This document shows positions 1 to 8,274 of a DNA stretch of 64,000 nt, piece by piece. The position numbers and the translations under genes were made by a program. The stretch lies in NCBI GenBank assembly GCA_024207135.1, contig CP042428.1, forward strand, positions 1,984,001 through 2,048,000, given 5' to 3'. The notes beneath the pieces are model-generated. The model saw nothing but the letters and a program-made list of their open reading frames with translations, did not search any database and was not told the origin of the DNA. This DNA is from Arthrobacter sp. C2 (GTDB lineage: Bacteria; Actinomycetota; Actinomycetes; Actinomycetales; Micrococcaceae). Within the stretch, counting starts at the first letter, position 1, and every line of letters begins with the position of its first letter.

Positions 1-604
1 AGGTCAGGCCGACCTCGGTCTGGATGGATTTGAGCTCCACCTGCATCTGCCGGCGCAGCTTCATGTCCAGGGCCCCGAGGGGCTCGTCAAGCAGCAGGAC
101 CGCGGGGCGGTTGACCAGGGCACGGGCCAGGGCCACGCGCTGCTGTTGCCCGCCGGAGAGCTGGACCGGCTTGCGCGACGCGAGATGTTCGAGTTCCACC
201 ATTTCCAGTGCGGCCTTGGCCCGGGACACCGAGTCCTTGACGCCCTTGCGCTTGAGTCCGAAGGCCACGTTGTCCAGCACGCTCATGTGCGGGAAGAGCG
301 CGTAGGACTGGAAAACGGTGTTGACCTGGCGTTGGTAGGAGGCGAGCTTGGTGACGTCCTGCCCGCCGATGCTGATGGTGCCGCTGGTGGGTTGTTCAAG
401 ACCGGCGATCATCCGCAACGTGGTGGTCTTGCCGCAGCCCGAGGGGCCCAAGAGTGCGAAGAAGGTGCCGCTGGGCACGGTCAGGGTCAGGTCGTCGACC
501 GCGGTGAAGTCGGCAAATCGCTTGGTGACGTTGCCCAGGTGAAGGTCCGCCCCCGAGGCTGTCATGGGCTGGGCCTTGCCCTTCAGGGAAGTCGTGGTTG
601 TCAT
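1..604 (-). CDS. potA: Polyamine ABC transporter ATP-binding protein (PotA-like), C-terminus cut by window edge
   Basis: Cytoplasmic ATPase that powers import of spermidine/putrescine-type substrates. The first 201 residues are visible. Walker [10 protein letters not shown] is at about residues 53-61, the Q-loop Gln at 99, the signature LSGGQQQR at 149-156 and Walker [13 protein letters not shown] at 169-180. The family is about 350-380 residues, so the regulatory C-terminal domain lies beyond the left edge, where permease genes would also be expected. The start ATG lies 2 nt after the stop of the upstream binding-protein gene, so the two are co-transcribed. An internal ATG at residue 14 has a purine-rich stretch before it and is an alternative start. 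The assignment to polyamines rests on the adjacent PotD-like binding proteins; the ATPase alone would fit any PotA/FbpC-type importer. Confidence 0.9.
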   Translation of the reverse strand, partial: MTTTTSLKGKAQPMTASGADLHLGNVTKRFADFTAVDDLTLTVPSGTFFALLGPSGCGKTTTLRMIAGLEQPTSGTISIGGQDVTKLASYQRQVNTVFQSYALFPHMSVLDNVAFGLKRKGVKDSVSRAKAALEMVELEHLASRKPVQLSGGQQQRVALARALVNRPAVLLLDEPLGALDMKLRRQMQVELKSIQTEVGLT

Positions 605-606
605 AG

Positions 607-1824
607 TCAGGCACCAATCACTTGCTGGAACATGTTCTGGAACTGGGTTTCTTCCTCCACGCTCATCGCGCGCTCGGTGGAGGAAAGGGAGAGGAATTCC
701 TCGGTCGGGAAGATCAGCGGGTTGTCCACGAGGTCCGGGTCGATCTTTTCCATGGCCTCACGAGCGCCAACCACGGGGCAGACGTAGTTCACGTAGGCCG
801 CTACCTCGGCGGCGACGTCCGGGTCGTAGTAGAAGTCCATGAGCTTCTCGGCGTTGGTCTTGTGCGTGGCACCGATCGGGACCATGAAGTTGTCGCTCCA
901 GATCAGGCCCTTGGCTTCGGGCATCACGAACTCCCATTTGTCGCCCTCTTCGAAGTTCAGCTGGGTGATGTCCCCGGAGTAGACCAGCCCGGCGATCGCA
1001 TCGCCCGAAATGAAGTCCTGCTTGTAGGAGTTGCCCTTCACCTGGCGGATCTGGCCGTTGGCGATGTTCCTTTCCAGGACGTCCAGCGAGTTCCCGTATT
1101 CGTTCTCTCCCCAGTCGCCCTGGATGTCCACGCCGTGGTCGAGCAGCAGCATCGGCATGGTGTCACGCATTTCGTCGAGCACCGTGACCCGGCCCTTGAG
1201 CGCCGGATCCCACAGGTCCGAGACGTTTTTCAGGCCCCTCGGGAAGGCCTCCTTGTTCCAGGCCAGCCCGGTGAACCCGGACTGCCAGGTCAAGGACTTC
1301 GTGCGCCCGGGATCGAAGCGGACATCGCGCAGCTCGGGCAGCAGGTTCTTGATGTTGGGGATGTTGGCGTGGTCGAGTTCCTGGACGTAGCCCTGGCGGA
1401 TCAGCCGCTCGGACATCCAGTCGCTGGGGGTGATGATGTCCTGGCCGATGTCCTTGCCGGCGGCCAGCTGGGCCTGGATCTTGCCGTAGTAGGTGTCGTT
1501 GGAGTCGATGTCCTCCGCGTACGTGGCGGTGATGCCACTTTCCTTCATGAACCGTTCAAGGGTCGGGTACTTCTTGGTCTCGTCGTCGTAGTCAAGGTAC
1601 AGCGTCCAGTTGGCCCAGCTGACAAGCTTTTGCTCGCCGGACAGGTCGACTGCGGCGCTGGGGCCGGCGGAGGACTTGGAGCCGGCGGTCCCGCAGGCTG
1701 CCAGCAGGCCGGCCAATGCCAGCCCGCCGGCACCGGCCAACACGCCCCTGCGTGAAGCCTGGGCTTCCGCGATCCCGCGCGCGATGCGTCGACGGGAAGA
1801 GATCTGACGGTCAGGGCGGGACAT
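607..1824 (-). CDS. Polyamine-binding lipoprotein, PotD/PotF type (second of tandem pair)
   Basis: Extracytoplasmic solute-binding protein of 405 residues for a spermidine/putrescine-type ABC importer. A twin-arginine signal ([11 protein letters not shown], Arg 25-26) runs into the lipobox LLAAC with Cys 44, so the protein is probably exported folded by Tat and lipid-anchored. The mature part has the PotD-family fold signature, with motifs such as [14 protein letters not shown] near the start and [29 protein letters not shown] near the C-terminus. The start ATG overlaps the TAA stop of the upstream paralogue by 1 nt (TAATG), indicating translational coupling. The open frame continues upstream to 2154, but that part overlaps the paralogue and is rejected. 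It is clearly a duplicate of the neighbouring gene, so the two may differ in ligand. Confidence 0.9.
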   Translation of the reverse strand: MSRPDRQISSRRRIARGIAEAQASRRGVLAGAGGLALAGLLAACGTAGSKSSAGPSAAVDLSGEQKLVSWANWTLYLDYDDETKKYPTLERFMKESGITATYAEDIDSNDTYYGKIQAQLAAGKDIGQDIITPSDWMSERLIRQGYVQELDHANIPNIKNLLPELRDVRFDPGRTKSLTWQSGFTGLAWNKEAFPRGLKNVSDLWDPALKGRVTVLDEMRDTMPMLLLDHGVDIQGDWGENEYGNSLDVLERNIANGQIRQVKGNSYKQDFISGDAIAGLVYSGDITQLNFEEGDKWEFVMPEAKGLIWSDNFMVPIGATHKTNAEKLMDFYYDPDVAAEVAAYVNYVCPVVGAREAMEKIDPDLVDNPLIFPTEEFLSLSSTERAMSVEEETQFQNMFQQVIGA

Positions 1825-3062
1825 TAGGCTCCGATCGCGGTTTGGAACTGGCTGTTGAAGTTGGTTTCTTCCTCGGCGCTCAGCGACCTGAAGACGTGCG
1901 CCTTGGCCAGATCGGATTCGGACGGGAAGATCAGCGGATTGTTCATCAGTTCCGGGTCGATCTTTTCCATGGCTTCCTTGGCCCCCTCTACCGGGGAAAT
2001 GAAGTTCACGTACGCGGCCACCTGGGCGGCGACCTCCGGTTCGTAGTAGTAGTCCATGAGCTTCTCGGCGTTGGCCTTGCGCGGGGAGGCGACCGGGACC
2101 ATGAGGTTGTCGCTCCACAGGGTTCCGCCCGCATCGGGAAGCACGAACTCCCACTGGTTGTCGTTCTCGAAGTTCATTTGGGTGATGTCACCGCTCCAGA
2201 CGATCCCGGCGATGGCGTCCCCGGAGATGAAGTCCTCCTTGTAGGAATTGCCCTTCACCTGGCGGATCTGGCCATTGGCGATTTGCTTGGAAAGCACATC
2301 GGTGGCCGCAGCGAATTCGGTGTCCCCCCAGGCGCCGGAGATTTCCACGCCGTTGTCGAGCAGCAACAGGCCCATGGTGTCGCGCATTTCATCGAGCACC
2401 GTGATCCGGCCCTTGAGGTCCGGGTTCCACAGGTCGGAGACGCTGCGCAGTCCCTTGGGGTACTTGGCCTTGTTGTATGCAATGCCCGCGTAGCCGCTTT
2501 GCCAGGTCAGCGAGTTCTTCCGGCCCTGGTCGAAGTCAACGTCCTTCAGGCTCGGCAACAGGTTTTTCATGTTCGGGATGTTGGCGTGGTCCAGTTCCTG
2601 GGTGAAGCCCTGGCGGATGACCCGGCCGGCCATCCAGTCGGTCAGGGTCATGATGTCCTGGCCAATGTCTTGGCCCGCGGCCAGCTGCGCCTGGACCTTG
2701 CCGTAGTAGGAATCGTTGCCGTCGATGTCCTCGGCGTAATGCGTCTTGATCCCGGTGAGCTTGGTGAAATCCTCGAGCGTTGGATATTTCTTGGTTTTGT
2801 CGTCGTAGTCCAGGTACAGGGTCCAGTTGGCCCAGAAGACGTTCTTGTCGCTTTCGGACATGTCCGTCACGGCCGCGGAGGCGCTGGTGGCGCTGCCTCC
2901 TCCGCCTCCGGTGCCGCAGGCAGCCAGGAAGGCTGCCAGTCCCAGGCCGCCGGCACCTGCCAGCAACTTGCGGCGCGACAGCTGGATGCGCTGCGCCTGT
3001 CCGATCAGGGCCCGGACGGCCGGATCCCGAGGCATTTCGCGCTGGTTCTGGTTGGACATCAT
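1824..3062 (-). CDS. Polyamine-binding lipoprotein, PotD/PotF type (first of tandem pair)
   Basis: Solute-binding protein of 412 residues, first gene of the transporter operon. It carries a Tat signal (SRRKLLAGAGG, Arg 30-31) with lipobox FLAAC, Cys 49. Two adjacent ATGs (3062 and 3059) follow AAGGGG; I chose the first of them, and an upstream in-frame start at 3089 lacks a good ribosome-binding site. Long stretches match the downstream paralogue, for example [19 protein letters not shown] and [10 protein letters not shown], so this is a recent tandem duplication. Both binding proteins probably feed one permease/ATPase set. Expression is likely controlled from the intergenic region shared with the divergent Lrp-type regulator. 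Substrate (putrescine, spermidine or a related amine) is inferred from family and from the divergent aminotransferase. Confidence 0.9.
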   Translation of the reverse strand: MMSNQNQREMPRDPAVRALIGQAQRIQLSRRKLLAGAGGLGLAAFLAACGTGGGGGSATSASAAVTDMSESDKNVFWANWTLYLDYDDKTKKYPTLEDFTKLTGIKTHYAEDIDGNDSYYGKVQAQLAAGQDIGQDIMTLTDWMAGRVIRQGFTQELDHANIPNMKNLLPSLKDVDFDQGRKNSLTWQSGYAGIAYNKAKYPKGLRSVSDLWNPDLKGRITVLDEMRDTMGLLLLDNGVEISGAWGDTEFAAATDVLSKQIANGQIRQVKGNSYKEDFISGDAIAGIVWSGDITQMNFENDNQWEFVLPDAGGTLWSDNLMVPVASPRKANAEKLMDYYYEPEVAAQVAAYVNFISPVEGAKEAMEKIDPELMNNPLIFPSESDLAKAHVFRSLSAEEETNFNSQFQTAIGA

Positions 3063-3139
3063 CTGGTTCCCCTTCAACTGGCGTTGCATCTTCCCTTGAT
3101 GAACACTGGGCGATCGTGACGCTCGTCACGCTCAACTCT

Positions 3140-3156
3140 TGACATGGATCATGTCA
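3140..3156. promoter_or_regulatory. Palindrome upstream of the polyamine importer operon
   Basis: TGACATG, 3-nt spacer GAT, CATGTCA: a perfect 7-3-7 inverted repeat 78 bp upstream of the first binding-protein start. It sits in the divergent region shared with the Lrp-type gene, so it is a candidate operator. Binding by that regulator is inference. Confidence 0.5.
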
Positions 3157-3194
3157 GGAATCTTCAAAGCTGACAATAGTTTTCGTTGAGTTGC

Positions 3195-3214
3195 ATTTCA
3201 GGAACCACTGAAAT
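3195..3214. promoter_or_regulatory. Second palindrome in the importer/Lrp divergent region
   Basis: ATTTCAG, 6-nt spacer, CTGAAAT: a perfect 7-6-7 inverted repeat. Its sequence differs from the palindrome at 3140-3156, which suggests either two regulators or degenerate Lrp-type sites. Confidence 0.45.
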
Positions 3215-3337
3215 CTGCTGTAAAACACCTCTTCCACAACTGATTCCTTCGGGCTATGCTCATTCCCAAGTGGTGGGGCCCAAGCCGCATCCGCGAGCGT
3301 GGCCACCCAATTCGTTCGATCAGGAGGTCGATAGGAA

Positions 3338-3817
3338 GTGACCCAATCCGCACCCAACGGCACATCCAATGGCTTCGTCATGGATGAAACGTCCAAGGCA
3401 ATCATTGAGCAATTGCAGCAAGACGGGCGGCGTTCATACGCTGCCATCGGCAAGGCCGTGGGCCTCAGCGAGGCAGCCGTGCGGCAGCGGGTCCAAAAAC
3501 TCGTCGACAGCAAAGTCATGCAGGTAGTGGCGGTCACCGACCCGCTGCAGCTTGGCTTCAAGCGCCAGGCCCTCCTGGGCATCCGATCCACCGGCGACAT
3601 CATTGCCACCGCCGACAGGATCGCGGCCCTGCCCGAAGTCGACTACTGCGTTGTGGTGGCCGGACCTTCGGACATCATTGCGGAAGTCATTTGCGCCAAT
3701 GATGAGGACCTGCTTCGTATCATCACAGAAATTCGATCCGTGGAAGGGGTACGTGAAACCGAAACGTTCATGTATCTCTCGCTACGCAAACAGGAATACA
3801 ACTGGGGTACCCGATGA
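3338..3817 (+). CDS. Lrp/AsnC-family transcriptional regulator
   Basis: DNA-binding regulator of 159 residues. The N-terminal winged helix-turn-helix covers about residues 20-65, with GRRSYAAIGKAVGLSEAAVRQRVQKL typical of AsnC HTH. The C-terminal alpha-beta RAM domain, which binds an amino-acid-like effector and mediates oligomers, covers about 75-150. The start is GTG, preceded by AGGAGG 10 nt upstream; an internal ATG at 3380 is possible but lacks a comparable site. The gene's stop overlaps the aminotransferase start (ATGA), so the two are translated as a coupled pair. Divergent orientation to the polyamine importer suggests local control of both transport and transamination, with an amine or its product as effector. 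That effector is inference. Confidence 0.92.
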   Translation: MTQSAPNGTSNGFVMDETSKAIIEQLQQDGRRSYAAIGKAVGLSEAAVRQRVQKLVDSKVMQVVAVTDPLQLGFKRQALLGIRSTGDIIATADRIAALPEVDYCVVVAGPSDIIAEVICANDEDLLRIITEIRSVEGVRETETFMYLSLRKQEYNWGTR

Positions 3818-5229
3818 GCATTTCCAGCACCACTGCAAACACCGCAACGAGCACCACGCCCTTGGGCACCGACCGCCAGGTCGCTGCCAGGGACCACTTG
3901 TGGATGCACATGGCACGCCACTCCGTCCTGCAGGAGGGCGGCCGCGTTCCGATCATCACCCGAGGCAAGGGCCATACGCTCTGGGACGACCAGGGCAAGA
4001 GCTACATCGACGGGCTTGCAGGCCTCTTTGTCGTCAACGCCGGACACGGCAGGGCCGAACTGGCCGAGGCCGCCGCCAAGCAGGCCGAAAAGCTTGCCTT
4101 CATGCCGCTGTGGTCCTATGCGCACGAACCTGCCATCGACCTCGCCGAGCGCCTGGCCAACTACGCACCGGGAGACCTGAACCGCGTCTTCTTCACCACC
4201 GGCGGCGGAGAAGCAGTCGAGTCGGCGTTCAAGCTCGCCAAGCAGTACTTCAAGCTGCAGGGCAAGCCCGGCAAGTACAAGGTCATTTCCCGGGCACTGG
4301 CGTACCACGGCACCCCGCAGGGCGCCCTGGCCATCACCTCCCTTCCGGACATGAAGACGCCGTTCGAGCCCCTGGTCCCCGGCACGTTCCGGGTCCCGAA
4401 CACCAACTTCTACCGCGCCCCGGAGCAGTTCGCGGACAACGAGAAGGACTTCGGCTTCTGGGCCGCCGAGCGCATCCGCGAGGCCATCGAGTTCGAGGGC
4501 GCCGACTCGGTCGCGGCGGTCTTCCTGGAGCCGGTGCAGAATTCCGGCGGCTGCTTCCCGCCGCCCCCGGGCTACTTCCAGCGGGTGCGGGAGATCTGCG
4601 ACGAGTACGACGTGCTGCTGGTCTCGGACGAGGTCATCTGCGCCTTCGGCCGCATCGGCTCGATGTTCGCCTGTGACGACTTCGGCTACGTCCCGGACAT
4701 CATCACCTGCGCCAAGGGCATCACCAGCGGCTACTCGCCGCTGGGCGCCATGATCGCCTCCGAAAGGCTCTTCGAGCCGTTCAAGCACGGGGACACCACT
4801 TTCTACCACGGCTACACCTTCGGCGGACACCCCGTGTCCACCGCGGTGGCCATGGCGAACCTGGACATCTTCGAGCGCGAGGGCCTGAACCAGCGGGTCA
4901 AGGACAACGCCCCGATCTTCAAGTCGACCTTGGAGAAGCTCAAGGACCTGCCGATCGTCGGGGACGTGCGCGGTGCGGGCTATTTCTACGGCATCGAGCT
5001 GGTCAAGGACAAGAAGACCAAGGAGACGTTCAACGACGAGGAGTCCGAGCGCCTGCTGCGCGGATTCCTGTCCACCGCACTCTACGACGCCGGGCTGTAC
5101 TGCCGCGCCGATGACCGCGGCGACCCGGTCATCCAGCTGGCTCCCCCGCTGACGGTGGGTCCGCCGGAGTTCGACCAAATAGAGTCGATCCTGCGTTCGG
5201 TGCTCTCCGAGGCGGAAAACCACTTCTAG
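3814..5229 (+). CDS. Class III PLP aminotransferase, putrescine-pyruvate type
   Basis: Cytoplasmic fold-type I aminotransferase of 471 residues that probably moves the terminal amino group of putrescine or a similar omega-amine to pyruvate. The PLP Schiff-base lysine is Lys 301 in CAKGITSGYSP and the cofactor-nitrogen Asp is Asp 272 in SDEVICAFGR. FFTTGGGEAVESAFKLAK is the usual class III phosphate-binding region. Its closest general resemblance is to SpuC-type diamine:pyruvate aminotransferases. Coupling to an Lrp regulator (4-nt overlap) and divergence from a polyamine importer support a role in polyamine breakdown, giving 4-aminobutanal for the aldehyde dehydrogenases elsewhere in the window. 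The substrate could also be beta-alanine, cadaverine or another amine; sequence alone does not decide. Confidence 0.88.
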   Translation: MSISSTTANTATSTTPLGTDRQVAARDHLWMHMARHSVLQEGGRVPIITRGKGHTLWDDQGKSYIDGLAGLFVVNAGHGRAELAEAAAKQAEKLAFMPLWSYAHEPAIDLAERLANYAPGDLNRVFFTTGGGEAVESAFKLAKQYFKLQGKPGKYKVISRALAYHGTPQGALAITSLPDMKTPFEPLVPGTFRVPNTNFYRAPEQFADNEKDFGFWAAERIREAIEFEGADSVAAVFLEPVQNSGGCFPPPPGYFQRVREICDEYDVLLVSDEVICAFGRIGSMFACDDFGYVPDIITCAKGITSGYSPLGAMIASERLFEPFKHGDTTFYHGYTFGGHPVSTAVAMANLDIFEREGLNQRVKDNAPIFKSTLEKLKDLPIVGDVRGAGYFYGIELVKDKKTKETFNDEESERLLRGFLSTALYDAGLYCRADDRGDPVIQLAPPLTVGPPEFDQIESILRSVLSEAENHF

Positions 5230-5250
5230 GAAAGCAGCGGGAACGGAACG

Positions 5251-5302
5251 GGGAGGCCGGGACGGTAAAGATATTCACCGCCCCGGCCTCCCGGGCGTTT
5301 TT
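5251..5302 (+). terminator. Intrinsic terminator after the aminotransferase
   Basis: GGGAGGCCGGG pairs with CCCGGCCTCCC around an AT-rich loop, and TTTTT follows at 5298-5302. It ends the Lrp-aminotransferase transcript and faces the convergent exporter gene. Confidence 0.8.
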
Positions 5303-5339
5303 GCGGATGCACCGCCGCTTCTTTTCGCGCGCGGTGCGC

Positions 5340-6959
5340 CTATCCCTCGTCCGGGGGCACCGCACGATGGCGAGGCGCCGGCCCGGGCCCGGAGCCCGCA
5401 ACCGTGGCCGGATTCTTCTGCCCGTCGCGCTCGATGGAGGTGGCCAGGGGCTTTTCCCTCAGGAACACCAGCACGATCGCGGCGGCAATCACCAACGGGA
5501 CCATGTAGAGGAACACCGGAGTCAGCGCATCGCTGTAGGCCCCGACAATGATGTGGCGGATCCCCTCGGGCAGGGAGCGCACCAGGTCCGGGGTGAACGA
5601 GTTGGAATCGCCCTGCGGGCCGGCACCTGCGGCCGGCATCCGCTCGGTGAGCAGGTCACCCAGATTCGTGACGAAGACGCTGCCGACCACGGCCGTGCCG
5701 ATCGAGGCACCGATCTGCCGGAAGTAGTTGTTGGCCGCCGTGGCCATGCCCACCTGCGAGTTGGGAAAGGTGTTTTGCACGATCAACACCAGGATCTGCA
5801 TTCCCAGCCCGAGCCCGACGCCCATCAGCGCGAGGTAGCAACAGATGATCCACACCTGGAGGTCTGCATCCATGGTCGAGAGCAGGGCCAGCGCCCCGGC
5901 GACCACGAGCGTGCCCACCACGGGAAACCACTTGTAACGCCCGGTCTTGCTCACGAAGGCGCCGGAACCAATGGAGGTCACCAGCAGCCCGCCCATCATA
6001 GGGATCATCAGCAAACCAGCCTGGGTGGCATTGGCCCCGGTGACCATCTGCAGGAACGTCGGAAGGTAGGCCAGCGCCCCGAACATGGCCACCCCGATGA
6101 CCAGGCCGGCCAGGGTGGTCCGGATGAAGTTGGGCTCCCTGAACAACTTCATGGACATGATGGGGGCCTGGGCCCGCCGTTCCACCAGCACGAACAGCAC
6201 CGCGGCGGCCAGCGTGAGTCCCATGAGGAAGAGCACCATGGCCGAATCCCACGCGTAGGTGGTCCCACCCCAGGTGGTGGTCAGCACCAACGCCGTGGAG
6301 GCCACCGCCAGCAGCAGCATGCCGCCGACATCCACCCGCGGCCGCTCCCCGGCGGCAGTCTCGGGAAGGTGGAGGAAGAACAGCGCCGCAACCAAGGCCA
6401 TGATGCCCAGCGGGATATTCATCCACAGGCACCACCGCCACGTCACTTCCTCGGTGAACCAGCCGCCCAGCAACGGGCCCGCCACGGAGGACAGCGCGAA
6501 GACCCCGCCCATGATGCCCATATACTTGCCGCGCTCGCGGGCCGGAACCACGTCGGCGATGATCGCCTGGGAGAGCACCATCAGCCCGCCGCCGCCCAGC
6601 CCCTGGATGCCGCGCCCGGCAATCAACCACGCCATGTCCGGGGCAAAGCCTCCCACGATCGACCCGGCGATGAACAGGCTTATGGCGCCCATGAAGATGC
6701 CCTTGCGGCCCACCAGATCGCCCATCTTCCCGTAAATCGGCAGCGTGATGGTGGACGCCAAGATGTATATGGTGATGACCCACAGCATTTCGTTGACGCC
6801 GTTGAGTTCACCGACGATCGTTGGCAGTGCGGTGGAGAAGATCGTTTGGTCCAAGGAGGCCAACAGCATCGTCATGACCAGGCCGGCAAAGACCAGCAGG
6901 ATGTTGCGGTGTTGTTTTTGCTCTTCGGTGCGTTCAGCGCGTGCCGCTGGAATCGTCAT
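5340..6959 (-). CDS. MFS drug exporter, DHA2 (EmrB/QacA) family, 14 TM
   Basis: Inner-membrane proton-coupled exporter of 539 residues. The length and about 14 hydrophobic segments fit DHA2. Visible motifs include LASLDQTIFSTALPTI in TM1, GKMGDLVGRKG (motif A) in loop 2-3, and GVFALSSVAGPLLGGWFTEEVTWRWCLWMNIP (residues split here across motif C and TM5-6 region). The charged Asp in TM1 is typical of multidrug proton antiporters. ATG 6959 is chosen; an upstream in-frame TTG at 6983 would add eight residues but lacks a better ribosome-binding site. No regulator gene adjoins it, so substrate and control are unknown. It may protect against amines or aromatic compounds handled nearby, but that is speculation. 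Confidence 0.9.
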   Translation of the reverse strand: MTIPAARAERTEEQKQHRNILLVFAGLVMTMLLASLDQTIFSTALPTIVGELNGVNEMLWVITIYILASTITLPIYGKMGDLVGRKGIFMGAISLFIAGSIVGGFAPDMAWLIAGRGIQGLGGGGLMVLSQAIIADVVPARERGKYMGIMGGVFALSSVAGPLLGGWFTEEVTWRWCLWMNIPLGIMALVAALFFLHLPETAAGERPRVDVGGMLLLAVASTALVLTTTWGGTTYAWDSAMVLFLMGLTLAAAVLFVLVERRAQAPIMSMKLFREPNFIRTTLAGLVIGVAMFGALAYLPTFLQMVTGANATQAGLLMIPMMGGLLVTSIGSGAFVSKTGRYKWFPVVGTLVVAGALALLSTMDADLQVWIICCYLALMGVGLGLGMQILVLIVQNTFPNSQVGMATAANNYFRQIGASIGTAVVGSVFVTNLGDLLTERMPAAGAGPQGDSNSFTPDLVRSLPEGIRHIIVGAYSDALTPVFLYMVPLVIAAAIVLVFLREKPLATSIERDGQKNPATVAGSGPGPAPRHRAVPPDEG

Positions 6960-7070
6960 TGGAAGGCATTCCGTTCGTTGCAAGAACCGCGTGCCCCAAA
7001 GGTTCGCATCGCGGACCCGCGTTGCACCGGCGTTGTTGTGGTTGGTCTTCTTGCACGGGACGGGACTACG

Positions 7071-7103
7071 GAAAGTGTCGCGGTGCCTCCGACCGCGACT
7101 TTC
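7071..7103 (-). terminator. Hairpin downstream of the cupin gene
   Basis: GAAAG and GTCGCGGT on the left pair with ACCGCGAC and CTTTC on the right, with a 2-nt bulge and a 7-nt loop. There is no T-tract. It lies between two minus-strand genes and is probably a terminator-like structure for the cupin gene. Confidence 0.4.
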
Positions 7104-7220
7104 GGTTCATTGCGCTGTTCATGCATCCAATGGGTGTGCGGGGCATTCTTCCATGGTGGCAGTCCGGCTTCGTGGAAACAATGACCGTCGCCCGCTACAC
7201 AGCAGGCATACAGGAAGACA

Positions 7221-7505
7221 CTATTTGAGCTCGATTTCCACGAACACGAATTCGGTATCCGCATCGTTGACGACGTTGTGCTCGCTTCCGGCTGCACGGG
7301 TGTAGGACACCCCGGCAGTGAGTTTGTTCCGGGCTGTGCGGTCACTGGCCTCAAGCAGCAGTTCACCGGTGTCCATGGGCACGACGACGTAGTCGGTCGG
7401 GTGGATGTGCCACCCGGTTTCGGTGCCGGGCGGGAATCGCCACTCGGTCACCCGGACACGATCGTTGTCGATTTGCACGGTGGCGGTGGCTGCGGTTCGC
7501 TTCAT
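7221..7505 (-). CDS. Small single-domain cupin protein
   Basis: A 94-residue protein that folds as one cupin barrel. GTETGWHIHPTDYVVVPMDTGELLL carries the first conserved motif (two His with Gly/Pro context) and GSEHNVVNDADTEFVFVEIELK the second. Such stand-alone cupins often bind a metal or small molecule; no activity can be read from the sequence. AAAGGG lies about 12 nt before the ATG at 7505. It is monocistronic by spacing: 265 bp separates it from the DoxX gene and a hairpin follows. The open frame extending upstream to 7634 has no good start. Confidence 0.75.
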   Translation of the reverse strand: MKRTAATATVQIDNDRVRVTEWRFPPGTETGWHIHPTDYVVVPMDTGELLLEASDRTARNKLTAGVSYTRAAGSEHNVVNDADTEFVFVEIELK

Positions 7506-7770
7506 GAAGGTTCTTGCCCTTTTCGTTGGCGGCGTGGGCCTGGTTGGCGTTGCCTGGGGTCCCGGAGGAGTCCTGCGGTCGGGTTCTGGCCCATCGTCGC
7601 ATCTCGCTCCGGCATCGGGCAACAGCACAGCCAAAGGCTACCGGGCACCTTCGTTCAGCAAACCGCCCCTTCGATCCCGTGCAAAAAAGAAGCAGCGGTC
7701 CGGTGAACGAGTCTTCTTCGTCCACCGGGCCGCCACAATGTCGGTGTCGTGCCGCCGGGGGCCAACCAAC

Positions 7771-8178
7771 CTAAACGTCTCGCGCCAACGCCAGACGGTT
7801 CAGGGCAAATGCGGCCACCAGCAGGCCGAAGTCGCGAAGGGCCACGTCGAAGAACCCCGGCAGGATGATGAGGTTCACGATGATTCCCAGCAGCCAGAGG
7901 CAAACGACCAAGGAACCGATCTTGGGGCGAAGTGCCACAAGGATGCCGGCGATGATTTCGACGACGCCGACCGCATACATGAAAACCTGCGGGCTGACCG
8001 GGATGATGTCGGTGGCCAAGGGAGCCAGGTAGTGCGTCCAGTCGGTCAGCAGGTTGGTGAACTTGTCGAGCCCGAAGACGATGGGTGCGACGGTGAAGAT
8101 CGTGCGCAAAACGAAGAACGCCTGGTGATGAAGCTGGACGCTTCTCTCGGCCGCGGTGTTCACGGTGTGGGTGGCCAT
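7771..8178 (-). CDS. DoxX-family membrane protein
   Basis: A 135-residue integral membrane protein with four hydrophobic segments, beginning AERSVQLHHQAFFVLRTIFT and including FGLDKFTNLLTDW and VGVVEIIAGILVALRPKIGS. DoxX relatives are often linked to redox or thiol stress in actinobacteria, but no reaction can be assigned here. GGAAGG precedes the ATG at 8178. The gene is divergent from a Cys-rich HTH regulator, and two matching inverted repeats lie between them, so it is very likely the target of that regulator. Confidence 0.8.
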   Translation of the reverse strand: MATHTVNTAAERSVQLHHQAFFVLRTIFTVAPIVFGLDKFTNLLTDWTHYLAPLATDIIPVSPQVFMYAVGVVEIIAGILVALRPKIGSLVVCLWLLGIIVNLIILPGFFDVALRDFGLLVAAFALNRLALARDV

Positions 8179-8193
8179 GATCTCGACCCTTCC

Positions 8194-8222
8194 TTCTAAA
8201 GTGGTGATATTTAACTTTAGAA
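8194..8222. promoter_or_regulatory. Operator 1, perfect 9-11-9 inverted repeat
   Basis: TTCTAAAGT, 11-nt spacer, ACTTTAGAA. It starts 15 bp upstream of the doxX-like ATG and recurs as a near copy at 8234-8260, so it is probably a bound site of the divergent HTH regulator. Confidence 0.7.
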
Positions 8223-8233
8223 ACACCACCCCC

Positions 8234-8260
8234 TCTAAGTCAACAGTTGCTAACTTTAGA
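8234..8260. promoter_or_regulatory. Operator 2, near copy of operator 1
   Basis: TCTAAGT, 12-nt spacer, ACTTTAGA. It differs from operator 1 by one missing A in the left arm. It lies 14 bp before the regulator start at 8275. The four half-sites in the region are spaced about 18-20 bp apart, near two helical turns. Confidence 0.65.
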
Positions 8261-8274
8261 TTTAGACTGGAGCC

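Noticed and set aside
607-2154. Binding-protein frame starting at 2154
   Set aside because: The extra 110 codons overlap the upstream paralogue; the Tat signal begins at the 1824 start.
3643-5223. 526-codon minus-strand open frame across the aminotransferase
   Set aside because: No domain, and the plus-strand gene carries intact PLP residues.
7000-7035. Possible tRNA T-loop (GGTTCGCATC)
   Set aside because: No acceptor stem or anticodon arm can be built around it.
5301-7184. 627-codon plus-strand frame across the drug exporter
   Set aside because: Hydrophilic Gly/His/Gln-rich translation typical of antisense to a membrane protein gene.
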